NCBI GenBank assembly: GCA_031763025.1
Contig: JASSKH010000005.1
Location: 11,612,528-11,676,527 of the forward strand
Source of the DNA: Macrocystis pyrifera
Lineage: Eukaryota; Sar; Phaeophyceae; Laminariales; Laminariaceae
Direction of reading: 5' to 3'
DNA length: 64,000 nucleotides
The stretch's first letter is position 1, and the number at the start of each line of letters is the position of its first letter. The notes under the pieces are model-generated. The model did not search any database. It saw nothing but the letters and a program-made list of their open reading frames with translations, and was not told the origin of the DNA. Below are positions 39,755 to 52,532 of the stretch, in pieces. The translations under genes and the position numbers were made by a program.

Positions 39755-42700
39755 TTGGCTTGCATAGCTTAGGTTCACTTCTCCTGTGGCTACCCTGCGC
39801 GTGGCAATCACAGCGGGTCGGGATCGTTTGCACTCTGCACCGTAAACAATCGTATTATGCAGTTTCGGAAGTAATTCATAAGAGCGGCTGTTTCTCGGAA
39901 ACATTCGCGGCGATACCTCCCGAATAGTGCCGGTACCGGCACTATTTTTGCGGGTTCCATCCGTTCCAAGTGAACTCACAGGCACTATAGCGAGCGGCTG
40001 ATACTGCACAACCGGCACTATTATAGAGAGGTCATTGCTATCTTATGTACTGTGACTTGTTCTCAGAAAAAATCGTTCGCAGCAGTATCTCTAGAGACAC
40101 GTTTGTACTGTTTTGTCTTCTATTGCGTGCGCGGGGTGTGCGTAACTTACTGTCCGTTCGTTGCTGTATCGTGTCTGAACAAAACAAAATCATTGAGTTG
40201 GCCGGGAGGCCTTTGTCCGTTCCACCTTTCAGCACCGTAAACCTGTCAGAAAAGGTGATTGTTGTCGACATACGTAGGCGTTTGCCGTGTTTCTGTAGAT
40301 GATACCGTACCCCACCCAATGGGTACTTCTCTCGGGCAGTTCGATCTTCCCTCCCATTGCGTGGAACTCTCGTGGGCAGCATAGACACACCCGCTTTGTG
40401 GAGGCGATGCACAGCAAATAGTAAATGGGCACCTGTGTAAGCGCGAGGTGACAATGCTTACCACTCTGTACCCAACAAGAACCGTAATGAATAAAGTACT
40501 CATATAACGACCGTCCTTATGTTCGGAAAGAGAATGGTACACCGTTGGGTGGAAGCCAGTGTTCAGTTGCAGCTATTCCGCGACGGCGATAAGCCGGGTA
40601 GTTGCAGCCCAGCACCTTTCTTCGCTGCCTGCTACAGTACTTTCATTTGTCGAAGGGTATACACTCACTGTCCATGGGGTCGTGAGCCCAGACTTGAGTG
40701 TCAGGTTGTGAGAGATTGCCGGGGGAGGGGGTGGAGGATGGTGCTTGCTGCAGAAAAGACACGAGATACTCCCGTCTATAGCCCCTCTGCATATTTGTAG
40801 GGGGGGGTGAGCGAAACGGGAATGCGTCGTCCTCCCCAGAGAATGCCTCGAGGGTGGTTTGGTCGCCTACCTTAGGCGGCTTAGATTTATTTTAGGGAGT
40901 ATAACACATCAATAAATGGGTCTCACGGCCGGTCGGGTATGTCGTGGAGGTCCTTCACGCGTAAAAGGCATGGGGCGAAGAGAAGTAGAGCGGCAGTGCG
41001 ACACGCGATGGTTGCATCCAACCGCGGTACCAGCCATTGACACAAATACGCGCCCGCGCGCGAAGGGGGTCCCTCCCAAGAGATTGCATGATGTCTGGGT
41101 CTGGCCGTCATCATCACGATGTGTGTGTCTTCCCATCACCGTACGAATCTAGCGTACGGCCGCCCAGGCTTTCTTCTGTTTCTCTATGCGTCCCCCAGTG
41201 TCCCTTCGTATTGGTTGTTCTCGCGCCTGCTTTTCAGCATCGTGTTCTTTGCTTTCTTCTTGGTTTCGCTTCGTTGGTACTTGCCACCGATGTTCATGCG
41301 TATTCGTAGCTCTCGTTGGTTGCTTTTTTATTTATTTTGCACCTCCCTTGTTGCAAGGCTTGCGTATTCTCTTGTGCACTATCTCACCCTTTTGTCCATG
41401 TGGGTATATGTGTTCTCGTGTTTCCTCCTGGTAGGCGGTCGTGCTGTCCCCTCGGTTCCTGTTGTTTGCAGATTGCACAGCGAATAGTGAAGTATATGTA
41501 GCTGACACGTGCGTGTGTGTTGTTCACATTGAACCATTCTTTCTATCCGCCGACATCCGTCACACCCTGTGTCCGTGCCGCTTACGTAGGCTGCAATGCA
41601 CTCTGTTTCTTGTCTGAGGTGTGCGATTTGCTTCACGTTTACGTATTTAATACGCATATCATACTACGCGTACACTGCTTTCCCTCGGTTTTTCTTCCAC
41701 TCCAGAGCTAGCCCGTCGTGTCGTCGCGGGCTAGATCTTGGCGATGAGTAGTGAGCACAGGAATCTTACAAACATCGAAGAAGCACACGAATTCAAGGGT
41801 CTATGTACGTACGTGCAGCCTTTTCGGTCCTAAGTACAAATTTATATATCAACACATGCATGCATCATCGCACTAGCAGCCTGCGTCGACGCTTATCTTG
41901 TTCGCCGTCAGCGTTCTGCAACGTGCGGCGTGCACACGCGAGCACTACTTCCTTCAACAGTGTCAGCTGTCTCCCTAATTCGCCGAGCATACCTTCCGAA
42001 ATTGGAGCCATGCTGACTGCTGGCCAGTCTGACTAGCAATTTTTCGGACGTAGCTTCGACCACTACTTGCTGCCTGCTGCCTCTGCGAAACATTGTCGCT
42101 GAGTCGCGCAGGCAGGCGGTCCTACACGCCCCAGTTGTTATCTGTTTGTGTTTATATATTTTTAAGTACATCCCACATAGTAGTGTCTTCTTTTATGTTC
42201 CTCGAAATCGTAAGCTAGATCCCGGGGTAAAACAGCGAGGCTCCCCTGCCCTCTCCCCGCTACGGTCCGTGCCTCGCTTATGTGGTGCAACATATTTTCC
42301 CCGGTGTCAACGGCGTCTTTACTCCCGAAAGCCAGATACGACTACATAGGTGGCCGGGACCCCCCCGTTGCATATTGCGGACGGACGTGGAAAACCCTTG
42401 CGGAGACGTTGAACGGTGTAAAAAACCCCACAAGGTTACGATGACCTTCAATTCCATGCGCATAATGGTGTGCTACATTGTTCAACGCCTCCACATGTTT
42501 TCTGGGGGGTTTTGCCAAAATCAAGTACCTGGTACACCTGTTGCATTTGAGCCAAAAACAGCTCCATACTAAACCAAGTACAAAACAGCGGTGATTCCGG
42601 CCATGAGAAAACACGAACATTTTTTTTCGCGGCTGAACATTGAGTGTGTGGCCTGCAAAATCTGAATTATTTTGTTTTTTTCTGTAGAGTATATGCATCA

Positions 42701-43470
42701 CGGGCTCTACTTAAGACCCACAGAAGGTCACCAGGCTTCGTTAGTTTGGCCACGGCGGGCGCGCCAAGAATATTCGTTCTGGTGCCTCCCCCCCGTTGCC
42801 AGATTTGAAGCCTCTCGACGATCCTAGCGTAACCGCCTGCTCGCCGCGAAGTTATTTGCCGTACCAAATCTGAGTCCACCTCGACGCGGCGTGAGGCGGA
42901 CGGACGGCCGTCGGTGTCCTGGATGCTGTACAGCAACGGAACACATCATTACAACTGAATGAAGCATAGCGTACACCCCGAAGAAGAAAAGGTGAAATCA
43001 GCGTATATGTATGTATGTATGTGTACATAGATACGTACGTACAGAGTTTACTATAACTGGAAGATGATACTTATCAGCGACCATGCGGCCATCATTATCA
43101 TAGTCGTTACTCGGTAACACTATTAATAAAAAGTTATCTGGGACCTGGTATACATTTGCGCATTTCTAGACACAACAGACAGGTTTCCAGCTTGTTGACC
43201 AGTTATCGTTTGTCGTTACAGCAGTATGCATCGTCAGCAGAATTCTCAGTTCTCAGTAGAACTGAGTCTCTGTTTTGGTAAATGCAAATCTGTCTGCTTG
43301 TCTGTCTGTCTGTCCGCAAGGCTTATATTTTCGAACAATTTCCAATGGCCGATATATGAGCTCGTTACAGATGATATTCTTACGACGTATTCGATCCTTA
43401 CGGACCTTATATACTGAAACATACCATACCACCAGGAAAATTCAGCCAAATAATACATCCATGACATCGT
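39752..43470. other. 3.7 kb without recognised genes
   Basis: T-rich frames such as 41119-41487 give hydrophobic peptides, expected from composition. A frame at about 41985-42020 gives SIPSEIGAMLTA, reminiscent of an LRR start but with no following LxxL or splice sites. The 3' end of the kinase-LRR gene may be in this region, unseen. Confidence 0.35.
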
Positions 43471-43684
43471 ACCATGGTACCATGCCGCAAACGTACCATA
43501 CCATATACTGTGTTTTTCCCGTACCATACCGTCAACACATACCATACCACATACGGTGGTTTTCCCATATTCCCATAGACCATACCACCAACATATCCCA
43601 TATTCCCATATACCATACCACCAACATATCCCATATCCCATATTATCATATACACGTACCACCAAGACATCCCATATCCCATAC
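43471..43684 (+). repeat. CCATACCA/CCCATA short-repeat array
   Basis: Irregular tandem words such as ACCATACCAC, CATATCCCATATTCCCATA and ACCACCAACA. Confidence 0.9.
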
Positions 43685-46600
43685 CGAGTGGGGGAGACGT
43701 CTATATACCAGACCAGGTGCCTGCTACTGCTGGAGTGCCGGCTTGTTATGCAAGGGTGGCGATGAATACAAGAGTTGGCTCTGACGCCCATACCGAGTTG
43801 GGGAGACGTCTATACACCAGACCAGGTGCCTGCTACTGCTGTAGTGCTGTCTTGTTGTGCAAGGGTGGCGATGAATACAGGAGTTGGCTCAGATGCTTGG
43901 GTCCTACGCTCAGTGCAGCGCATTGGCCGCTGGTGTGCACGAAATAGATGAAAAACATTATCTACGAGCACTACTACTGCTGTATCCGTCTCGAATGGCA
44001 AAAAATGGGCTTTTTTCAGGTTTGGGAGGATACCGTTGGACGCCGCCAGCCAGCTCTTGCCCCCTAGAGCATGCATCTACCTCATTTATTCGAGACCGTC
44101 ATCTATACTAGTTGATATTTCTCGCCACCGAGCGGGTTGTCCGTGGGCTGAGTATTTGTCGAGATCGAGAGTCTATCGTCTATCGTCTATCGTCGCACGA
44201 GCAGGTCTTTTACAGTTACTGTACAACAAACGTCTGTCGTCTATCGTCGCACAAGCAGGTCTTTTACAGTACAACAAACGTGTCGAATAGCAAAAATGGG
44301 CTTCTTTTTAGGTTTGGGAGGATACCGTTGGAGGCCGCCGGCAAGCTCTTGCCCCCTAGAGCATGCATCCACCTCATTTCTTCGAGCCCGTTATCTATAT
44401 TAGTTGATCTTGCCCGCCACCGCGCGGGTTGCCAGCGGGCTGAGTCTCTGTCGAGATCGAGCGTCTATCGTGTATCGTCGCACCAGCTGAAATATTACTT
44501 TTTTTGGTGTACTTCGCGTTTCCATTCGCATACTATGGCAGGTCTTTTACAGTACAAAAAGAGTGGGTTACTTTTTGTGCCACAGCAAAATTACCGATGA
44601 TATCCCATACCGAGTTGGGAAGTCGTCTATACACCAGACCAGGTGCCTGCTACTGCTGTACAAGTAGTGCCGTTTTGTTGTGCAAGGGTGGCGATGAATA
44701 CAAGAGTTGGCTCTGACGCCCATACCGAGTTGGGGAGACGTCTATACACCAGACCAGGTGCCTGCTACTGCTGTAGTGCTGTGCTGTTGAGCAAGGGTGG
44801 CGATGAATACAAGCGTTTGCTCAGACGCTTAGGTCCTACGCTCAGTGCAGCGCATTGGCCGCTAGTGTGCACGAAATAGATGAAAAACATTTTCTACGAC
44901 CCCTGCTACTGCTGTATCTGTCTCGAATGGCAAAAAATGTTTTTTTTCAGGTTTGGGAGGATACCGTTTGACGCCGCCGGCAAGCTCTTGCCCCCTAGAG
45001 CATGCATCTACCTCATTTCTTCGAGCCCGTCATCTATACTAGTTGATATTTCCCGCCACCGAGCGGGTTGTCCGTGGGCTGAGTCTCTGTCGAGATCGAG
45101 CGTCTACCGTCTATCGTCTATCGTCGCACGAACAGGTGTTTTACACAACAAACGTGTCGAATGGCAAAAAATGGGCTTCTTTTTAGGTTTGGGAGGATAC
45201 CGTTGGACGCCGCCGGCAAGCTCTTGCCCCCTAGAGCATGCATCCACCTCATTTCTCCGTCATCTATACTGGCTGATCTTGCCCGCCACCGCGCGGGTTG
45301 CCCGTGGGCTGAGTCTCTGTCGAGATCGAGCGTCTATCGTGTATGGTCGCACCAGCTGAAATAATACTTTTTTGGTGTGTACTTCGCGTTTCCATTTGCA
45401 TACTATGGCAGGTCTTTTACAGTACAACAGGAGTGGGTTACTTTTTGTGCCACAGCAAAATTATCGACGAGTACTACTGCTGTACTGCAGATTGCTGTGT
45501 CCGTCTCGAATGGAAAAATATGCATTTCGTCTATCATCAGTACAACAAACGTCTCGAATGGCAAAAAATGGGCTTTTTGCAGGTTTTGGGAGGATACCGT
45601 TGGACGCGGCCGGCAAGCTCTTGCCCCCTAGAGCATGCATCCACCTCATTTCTTCGAGCCTGTCATCTATACTAGTTAATCTTGCCCGCCACCGCGCGGG
45701 TTATCCGTAGGCTGAGTCTCTGTCGAGATGGAGCGTCTATCGTGTATCGTCGCACGAGCTGAAATAATATGTTTTTTGGTGTACTTCGCGTTTCCATTCG
45801 CATGTTCTAGCAGGTCTTTTACGGTACAACAGGAGTGGATTACTTTTTGTGCCACAGCAAAATTATCTACGAGTACTACTGAATTGAAGTGCTGTATCCG
45901 TCTCGAATGACAAAAAAACTGCATACTATCGCAGGTCTTTTAGTACAGTAGCGAAAGGCCAAAAATGGGCTTTTTTCAGGGTTGGGAGGATACCGTAGGA
46001 CGCCGCCGGCAGCAGTGGATCACTTTCTACTTTTCGCCTTTATTTGTTTACGATCCTCATCGTATGTTTCGGTACTCGCAAAAAATAACCCGCCAGTTGA
46101 GAATACATATCAATCTGTCGAATGTGTAACAACCCACAAAATGTTGTTCATTGGCCAACAAAGCGTCGTCATTCGCATACTATTATAGCAGTAGAGCCTG
46201 GTATCAGTATAGGGCTACCCTATATATACCCTCTATACGATATGGGGAATGGGAATTTGAAAACGACAGGCAGAGAAGTGTATGAGGGATACTACTGATT
46301 TAAGGAAAGATATTTGTTTTATATACGAACGACATCTACTATTTTATCAGAAGGTAAGCGTAATAAAAATATGATATATTCATAGGACATAGTACTTAGT
46401 CATGTTTTTTGCCCCCTAGAGCATGCATCCACCTCATTTCTCATTTCGATAACAACAACGTCGCATACTATAGCACAAGCAGATATTTTACATTACAACA
46501 ACAGCAGTGGATTACTTCTTGTGCGACAACAAAATTATCTACGAGTGAGTACATATTATTAAAAAATTGCACACTACTAAAAAATTGCATACGAACTATA

Positions 46601-47030
46601 TCGTAGGTCTTTTACAATAACAGCAGTTACAGTAGTTGATTACTTTCTACTTTTTGCCTATATTTGTATTTTGCGACCCTTGTCGTATGTTTCGGTACTC
46701 GCAAAAAGAATAACCCAAAATTGAATACTATCGTAGGTCTTTTACAACAGCAGTTAGTTGATTACTTTATACTTTTCGCCTTTATTTGTATGTTGCGATC
46801 CTCATCGTATGCTTCGGTACTCGCAAAAATAATAACCCGGCAGTTGAAAATACGTCAATCTGTTGAATGTGTAACAACACACAACAAAAAATGGGCTTTT
46901 TTCATGTTTGGGAGGATACCGTACGACGCCGGCGGCAAGCTCTTGCCCCCTAGAGCATGCATCCACGTCAGTTCTTCATTTCGCCAACAACAACTATTTC
47001 GCGGTACAGAGATCTCTTATCAATCGCTGT
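43685..47030 (+). repeat. Satellite with higher-order structure
   Basis: Two unit types. Type A (about 100 bp: CGAGTTGGGGAGACGTCTAT, CAGGTGCCTGCTACTGCTG, GGGTGGCGATGAATACAAG) occurs in pairs near 43690, 43795, 44610 and 44725. Type B (about 250-320 bp: TGTCGAATGGCAAAAAATGG, GGGAGGATACCGTTGGACGC, CCCCCTAGAGCATGCATC) occurs near 44000, 44290, 44940, 45170 and 45555, with degraded partial copies at 45960-46010, 46410 and 46890-46975. The order A-A-B-B repeats with a period of about 0.93 kb (for example 43921 and 44853). No coding function. Confidence 0.85.
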
Positions 47031-47535
47031 CGTTTACTTGTTGTAATAAATAATCGACATGTTTTACTTCTGCCAAGAGAGCGTCGTCAGCTTCCTGACT
47101 GATTGTTGGAGATCTCTCCCCGTTCATGTTTCGTTTTTCATTGGCCAACAGTCTTGTATTTAGCCCTGTGCAACCCCAATTACACCTCAATTATATCGAT
47201 CCCATTGCTGTGGTACTGATGCGGGTGCTCGTTCCGTCTTCGTGTGCTGCTGCTGGATATATGTCCCCGCCGAGTACTACTATAACAAGCGGTACCGATA
47301 GCCAACAAGTAGACGCTCTGCCTAAGCCAAACACAGCACTCTGGGTTTCCTTTTGTGCTGGTCCCGACTGGCCTCTCCCGTCACTCTCAACCACTCAACC
47401 TGCGACTTCACAAAAAAAGAGGCAAGCAAACTGAGAAAAGCGCTCGAATGCGTTTCATCGAGGGCAATAACAATTATTCCCTAGGTTTACCCTAGGATAA
47501 TCTAGAAGCAAAATTAATTTCCTGTCCTAACGGAC

Positions 47536-47830
47536 AAAATGACAAAAAACGGTACACCAGCGTTTTTTTGCCAGTTTACGGTACGAAAAAACCAGCCATC
47601 AAGGTACACCAAACCCAAGTGAGATGGAATTTTATGTCAAGGTATACCGTTTTTTGGCGAAACACCGTGTCCGTCCGTCTCACTTGCAAAAATTCCACAA
47701 AACTGTACAACATCGTATTTTTGCCAGTTTACGGTACGAAAAATAAAACTAGATGATCAGGGCACACCAAACCCAAGTCATATATATGATATTTTCTGTC
47801 AAGGTATACGGTTTTCTTGCAAACAAGCGA
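47536..47830 (+). repeat. Direct repeat of about 150 bp, two units
   Basis: Both units contain TTTTTGCCAGTTTACGGTAC, GTACACCAAACCCAAGT-like sequence and GTCAAGGTATACGGTTTT-like sequence. Unit 1 is at about 47536-47660 and unit 2 at about 47700-47830. Confidence 0.7.
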
Positions 47831-47969
47831 TGTACCCGTACAGCTTATACTTTCGAACAAACACTACGTTCGTCAATAGAAGCGCCTTCTTGTACTGTGT
47901 ACCCGTGTTCAAACGAACGTGACCAGGTGCGAGTCAAGCATTGCTTATATATAATCTGAAGCCATTTTA

Positions 47970-48540
47970 TTTCGTTTCGTGCGCGTGCGTGTATTAGTCA
48001 GAACACGGTACAGCGAGCGAGCCCGGCGCCGCCGCGGGCGTCAGCGGGTGCTAGCAGGTAGAGGGGGTGTTGCAAGGAGCGCCGTCGCCGTTTGCATGGC
48101 TAAGCGTCGCGTGTGTCTCGAGACACGCAGGCAGCACGAATGGGCTCTGTCTGGCCTCCTCGTGAGGCTCCGCTTGCACCATACATATTATACGAGATAT
48201 AAGGGTCGTTTCGATATGCGAAATAATATTTAAGAGGTGCTTATTTTTGCGACCAAACTAAACTTCAAAGAGACTTCAATGCAGTTTGGGCACGAACTTT
48301 GTCGAAGTGGCGAAGAAGGGCCACGGTGAGCACCGGGCTTCACGCGAGGCGGGTGACGACGACTGTGGCACAGAGGGAGCCAGGAAAAGTTTATCCGGAC
48401 CCAATCGGTGGTGACGTGGTCGCGAGACGGGCGGTCGGCGTACAAGGCTAAGAGTGAAGCTCTGCTGTTCGTTTTTTTTTCTGTTTGACGGGTGGAACGT
48501 GTTCCAATCAGGCAGAAAATTATTACATGAGAGGAGGCAG
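47970..48540 (+). repeat. Repeat family R1, copy 3, truncated
   Basis: Starts inside the family at TTCGTTTCGTGCGCG (compare about 2494), passes GTCAGCGGGTGCTAGCAG and GTCTCGAGACACG, and ends at about CAATCAGGCAG. The first and last parts of the family are missing. Confidence 0.75.
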
Positions 48541-48764
48541 GCACTGGGCCAAGGAATAGATGCAAAGTTATGTACAAGCAGAAACAACGTAAAAACAGAC
48601 TAGACTTTTCGAGCTTGCACCAATCAAAGCAGAGCTATGACTTACCGTATGACTAGCAAAATGACCGTGATTGGGCAACAGTGCCGTTACAACTGCTTCA
48701 CAGATATCGTATTGAGCGTGCTACGAGTACTACAAGCAGGCTGTTGTACATCGCTGCGGCCATG

Positions 48765-49605
48765 CCGCCCAGCAGCAGCAGCAGCAGGCAAAACCATGCG
48801 CTTGAGGTGGCACATCCGCAGTATACTCTATGGATGGCTTGTATCGGGGCCTGCGATATGCAACACGGAGGATGGATAGGTAGAGTTTGGGGTGCGGGCG
48901 CATGTATGTATCCCGACTCCCGACCACCCCCACCACGACGACGACCAACAACAACCGCCACCTGCTGTTGCCCATCAGCATAGTAACAGGCCAAACCAGC
49001 GCGTGAGGTGCACACCCGCAGTGTATTCTTGGCTACTGTACCTGTAGTTGCAAGTGTTGGAGCCTACGTCGCGTCATCGAGGATAGATAGGCAGAGCTTG
49101 GTGTGCGGGGGCATGTGTGTAACCCGACTCCCGAACACGCCCGCCCACCGATCAACAACCAACTAACTGCCACCAAGCAAAACTGCGTGAGGTGATACAT
49201 CCAAGGTGTACTCTTGGCTACTGTACCTGTAGTAGTAGTTGCAAGTGTCGGAGCCTTCGATGCATCATCGAGGATAAATAGGAAGAGCTTGGGGTGCGGG
49301 CGTATGTATGTAACGTATCTATGTACCCATGTATGTATCCTGACTCCCGACAACGCCCATCACAACGATCAAGGATCAACTACCACCAGACAAAACTACC
49401 CATCCTCCAGCAGCAGCAGGCGCCCAGCAGCACACCAGCAGCAGGCAAAATCATGCGCGCACGGTGGCATATGCGGGGTGTAATTTATGACTAGTTGCAT
49501 GTATCGGAGCCTACGATGCAGCACCGAGGACGGATAGTAGGCAGAGCTGGGGGCACGAGCGCATGTACAGCATGAATAATATCCCGACTCCAAACCACAC
49601 CGACC
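48765..49605 (+). repeat. Four tandem units of about 200-240 bp
   Basis: Units near 48765, 48985, 49190 and 49430 share GCAAAACCATGCGC-like sequence, a GTGTACTCTTGGCT-like block, ATGCAACACGGAGGATGGAT-like sequence, AGAGCTTGGGGTGCGGGCG and TATCCCGACTCCCGACC. Units are diverged and contain CAGCAG tracts. Confidence 0.75.
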
Positions 49606-49885
49606 ACAACGATCAACAACCGCCACCAGAAAAAAACTGATGTACTCCTCTACTGTTGTTGTTTTGAGCAGCAGTGCAATTCTCACGGCCAATCGAGAGG
49701 ACAGCAGTACGCATGTGCCTGCTGTCGCCACCGTTTGCCTGCGCCACCACCACGCACCGCCGTCTCTGCTGTTGTTCGAGCTGCGTGGTTGGTATTTTGG
49801 ATCGACAAGCTCGTCATAATTTCATTGACGTATATAGTGGACCCCAAAGCTGCGTCACGGTAGTAGCAGGGTGTCCCCTGCAACC

Positions 49886-50526
49886 ACTTGAGAGCACAGC
49901 AGCAGTAGTAGCGGTATAGTTCCTGCGGTCGTCCTTTGCCTCCAAACCATACGCACCGCCTATATCTTGCTGTGCAAACGTTTCTCGACCGGCATTGAGG
50001 CCGACGAAAATCGACTGAAACGCCTCAAAATCGTTGGACGACAGACAAGCTACCCTTCTATACCCTACACAGCTGATCGAAACAAGACTGCAGTGATACT
50101 GACTTCTCGATACCAGGTTCTGCAACCTACGGTACCTACTTCTTATAGTGCCAAACCCAAATTTTAAAGTACCTAAACCACAAGAAAAAGCGGAAACTCT
50201 ATGGTACACTTGAGAGCTCAGCAGCAGTAGTAGCAGTATAGTTCCTGCGGTCGTCCTTTGCCTCCAAACCATACGCACCGCCTACATCTTGCTGTGCAAA
50301 CGTTTCTCGACCGGCATTGAGGCGGACGAAAATCGACTGAAACGCCTCAAAATCGTTGGACGACAGACAAGCTACCCTTCTATACCCTACACAGCTGATC
50401 GAAACAAGACTGCAGTGATACTGACTTCTCGATACCTGCAACCTACGGTACCTACTTCTTATAGTGCCAAACCCAAATTTTAAAGTACCTAAACCACAAG
50501 AAAAAGCGGAAACTCTATGGTACGAA
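49886..50526 (+). repeat. Near-identical tandem duplication, period about 322 bp
   Basis: 49886-50207 and 50208-50526 differ by few substitutions and a 6-base gap (GATACCAGGTTCTGC versus GATACCTGC). The high identity suggests a recent duplication or gene conversion. Confidence 0.92.
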
Positions 50527-50721
50527 TGCGTGCTTCCTACGTACTTTTCTTGATAATACATTATTAGAACCATAACGGCCCACGTCAACAACGGTGCTGC
50601 CGCTTAGCGACCGGGGTCTCGATCGGACCTCTCTGTATCACCCTTAGACCTGATGATCAACTCCACCCCAACAGCGGACGGCCAGGTGACGTCGTGGAAC
50701 GGCATGCTCGTATAATGTACA

Positions 50722-51491
50722 CTCCGACGGCTCTCGGATTCAACTGACAACTACACTACCGATTGCCATGTCGAGGACCATGGCCATATCGAGATAACCG
50801 CATCCCAATGTGCACGATGGCGAGATCCCGCACCAGTCTTGATTCCGCACGGACCACCCCAGTCACTCCAGGATGCAGTCAATGCCTTGTTCCTGACCGG
50901 GGCCGCCTCCGACTTCTCATTTCCTGGACTTGCTCCGTGCCCCCCCTGCGACGAGAGATGCGCCCGGCACATTAACACATCCATATGGTCGATTCTTTCT
51001 TGGAGTGCGAACAACGCCCCAGATCGCGCTTCTTCGCGTCTGCACGTGGAGACATCTACGAGGACACCGGAGAGCTGCCAGCACCGTCACCCATTTTCAT
51101 GATAGGCGTTGACTACTACCTCGTAGCTGTTATCTACTCCATTCCGAACCATTTCGTGACCCAGTTGCGTTCGAGAGGGCGGTGGTTAAAGTACGATTGT
51201 ATACTCGGGGGGGTTACCACGTCTTGCGACGATTTCGACTATGACTGGCATCATGGTCAGCATATGTATGTCTACCTTCGAAAGTCTATGACATTGCCTG
51301 TTCCCCAGGCACAAACGACACCACACCGTAGTGCTAGCTACCATGAGCACGCAAGCCAAGAACCCGCGGAGATAGTCGAGGCGACTAGACAAGGACCCAT
51401 CATGCCTCCGCCGTACCGAAGTCCTAGCCACTACGACGTGGGGAGCGCAGCTGTGCCTTGCCGACTCGACTCCGATGTACCGCCGCCTTGA
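50722..51491 (+). pseudogene. Broken ORF: Cys-rich segment then peptidase-like C-terminal segment, function unknown
   Basis: Two open frames overlap and look like one disrupted protein. Frame 1 (to about 51010) has IPHGPPQSLQDAVNALFL and a Cys cluster CPPCDERCARHIN. Frame 2 (50985-51491) has FMIGVDYYLVAVIYSIPNHF, then TQLRSRGRWLKYD and a Pro/His-rich tail ending at a stop. The order CxxC cluster followed by Y.LVAV....NHF......W..YD resembles the zinc finger and His-box end of ubiquitin-hydrolase (USP-type) folds, some of which sit in large algal DNA transposons. This is inference from a short pattern. A shift between the frames near 50985-51015 would be needed, by intron or lesion. No catalytic Cys box was seen upstream. 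Confidence 0.35.
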
Positions 51492-52015
51492 GCGTCTCAC
51501 GTGTTCTTCACATGTGTGTTGAAACGTTTTGATTTTTTGTGTGATATTGCTTCTCGATTCGGACTGCCTGCCTTCTTGTTTCCGTCTTTTTGCTAGAACG
51601 CATTTTGCAGAAATGTTGCACGGCGCGTCCAGTCTTTCGAGTTCTGCGCAGCTACATTTATGTTAACTTTTCGGTCGACAGAGTGTTGCTCACGGGGTGA
51701 TGTACGTAACGATCATTGGCGAAAAGTCTACTTGTATGCCTTTTGTCATCTATCACTTCACTCCGGCGTTTTATTTGGTATGGGTGTGTTCGCGACACGT
51801 CGAGATCATCGCAATCTGCGCGATGCGACTGTGATGCCATGTTTTGGTTTTTTTGCTTCGAAATAGCGGCAACTGCAGCATCTTCAAACAAATAATATTC
51901 TACGTGGCAAATATCGACGTCGCGAAAGAATTTTCATACCTCAGTCCAACCTTTTCTTGTATGGTAACACCTAGGGAACATCAGGGCAACCCTCGCCGTG
52001 CCCTACGATTATATA
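51492..52015. other. No gene seen
   Basis: Unassigned sequence up to a short telomere-like tract. Confidence 0.4.
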
Positions 52016-52019
52016 TACA

Positions 52020-52045
52020 TAACCCTAGCCCTAACCCTAACCTAT
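52020..52045 (-). repeat. Short telomere-like CCCTAA tract
   Basis: About four units of CCCTAA/CCCTAG type, in the opposite orientation to the TTAGGG tract at about 52370-52440. Confidence 0.85.
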
Positions 52046-52207
52046 GTATATGTCTTGTATTGCAGCTGTGTACTCGTACACATGGCTAAATAAGTTTTAA
52101 CATTAGTGTTATCGTGGATGTAGTACGTAGCAAGCGTGAAAAGCGATATCTTTACATACTTGTAGTATATACAGAATCTACAGCAGCACATGCGAGTAGG
52201 GTTTACA

Positions 52208-52532
52208 ATCTGTGAGCCCGGATCTTTGGTTGTGATCCTGGCTTAGAAAATGCGTGGCGGTCTGCACGTCGGAATCGTCGTCCGCGATTGAGAAGTTTAC
52301 TGGTTCGATGCAAACGCGGCGCCGCGTTTATGGCCAGTTTTGGCCCGTTTTGGCTGCGATTTGGGGTGAGGGTTAGGGTTAGGGTTGGGGTTTGGGTTTG
52401 GGTTCGGGTTAGGGTTGGGGTTGGGGTTAGGGTTAGAGTCAGGGGTTGGTTTGGGTCTTCGCCGGTACCTTGATCCCAACAGAAGCAAAATACCTGAACG
52501 TCCTCCCAACTTAAAGATCCGGGCTCACAGAT
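52208..52532. mobile_element. TIR element carrying degenerate TTAGGG repeats
   Basis: Perfect 20-bp terminal inverted repeats: ATCTGTGAGCCCGGATCTTT at 52208-52227 and its complement at 52513-52532. The interior at about 52370-52440 is a run of GGGTTA, GGGTTT, GGGTTC and GGGTTG units, a degenerate telomere-type array. No ORF of note. Target duplication not evident. A MITE-like element that captured telomeric DNA, or repair of a break with telomere sequence inside a palindromic site, are both possible. Confidence 0.65.

Noticed and set aside
41119-41487. Hydrophobic 122-codon ORF resembling a membrane protein
   Set aside because: Hydrophobicity follows from T-rich sequence; no splice, family or neighbour support.
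41985-42036. Thirteenth LRR exon (SIPSEIGAM)
   Set aside because: Only the first part matches; no LxxLxL core, wrong continuation and no acceptor/donor pair.
43685-47030. CRISPR-like array
   Set aside because: Units are long, contiguous and diverged, without constant short repeats and unique spacers; the genome is eukaryotic.
52020-52440. True chromosome end or telomere fusion point
   Set aside because: Tracts are short and degenerate, in the order CCCTAA then TTAGGG, inside ordinary sequence on both sides.
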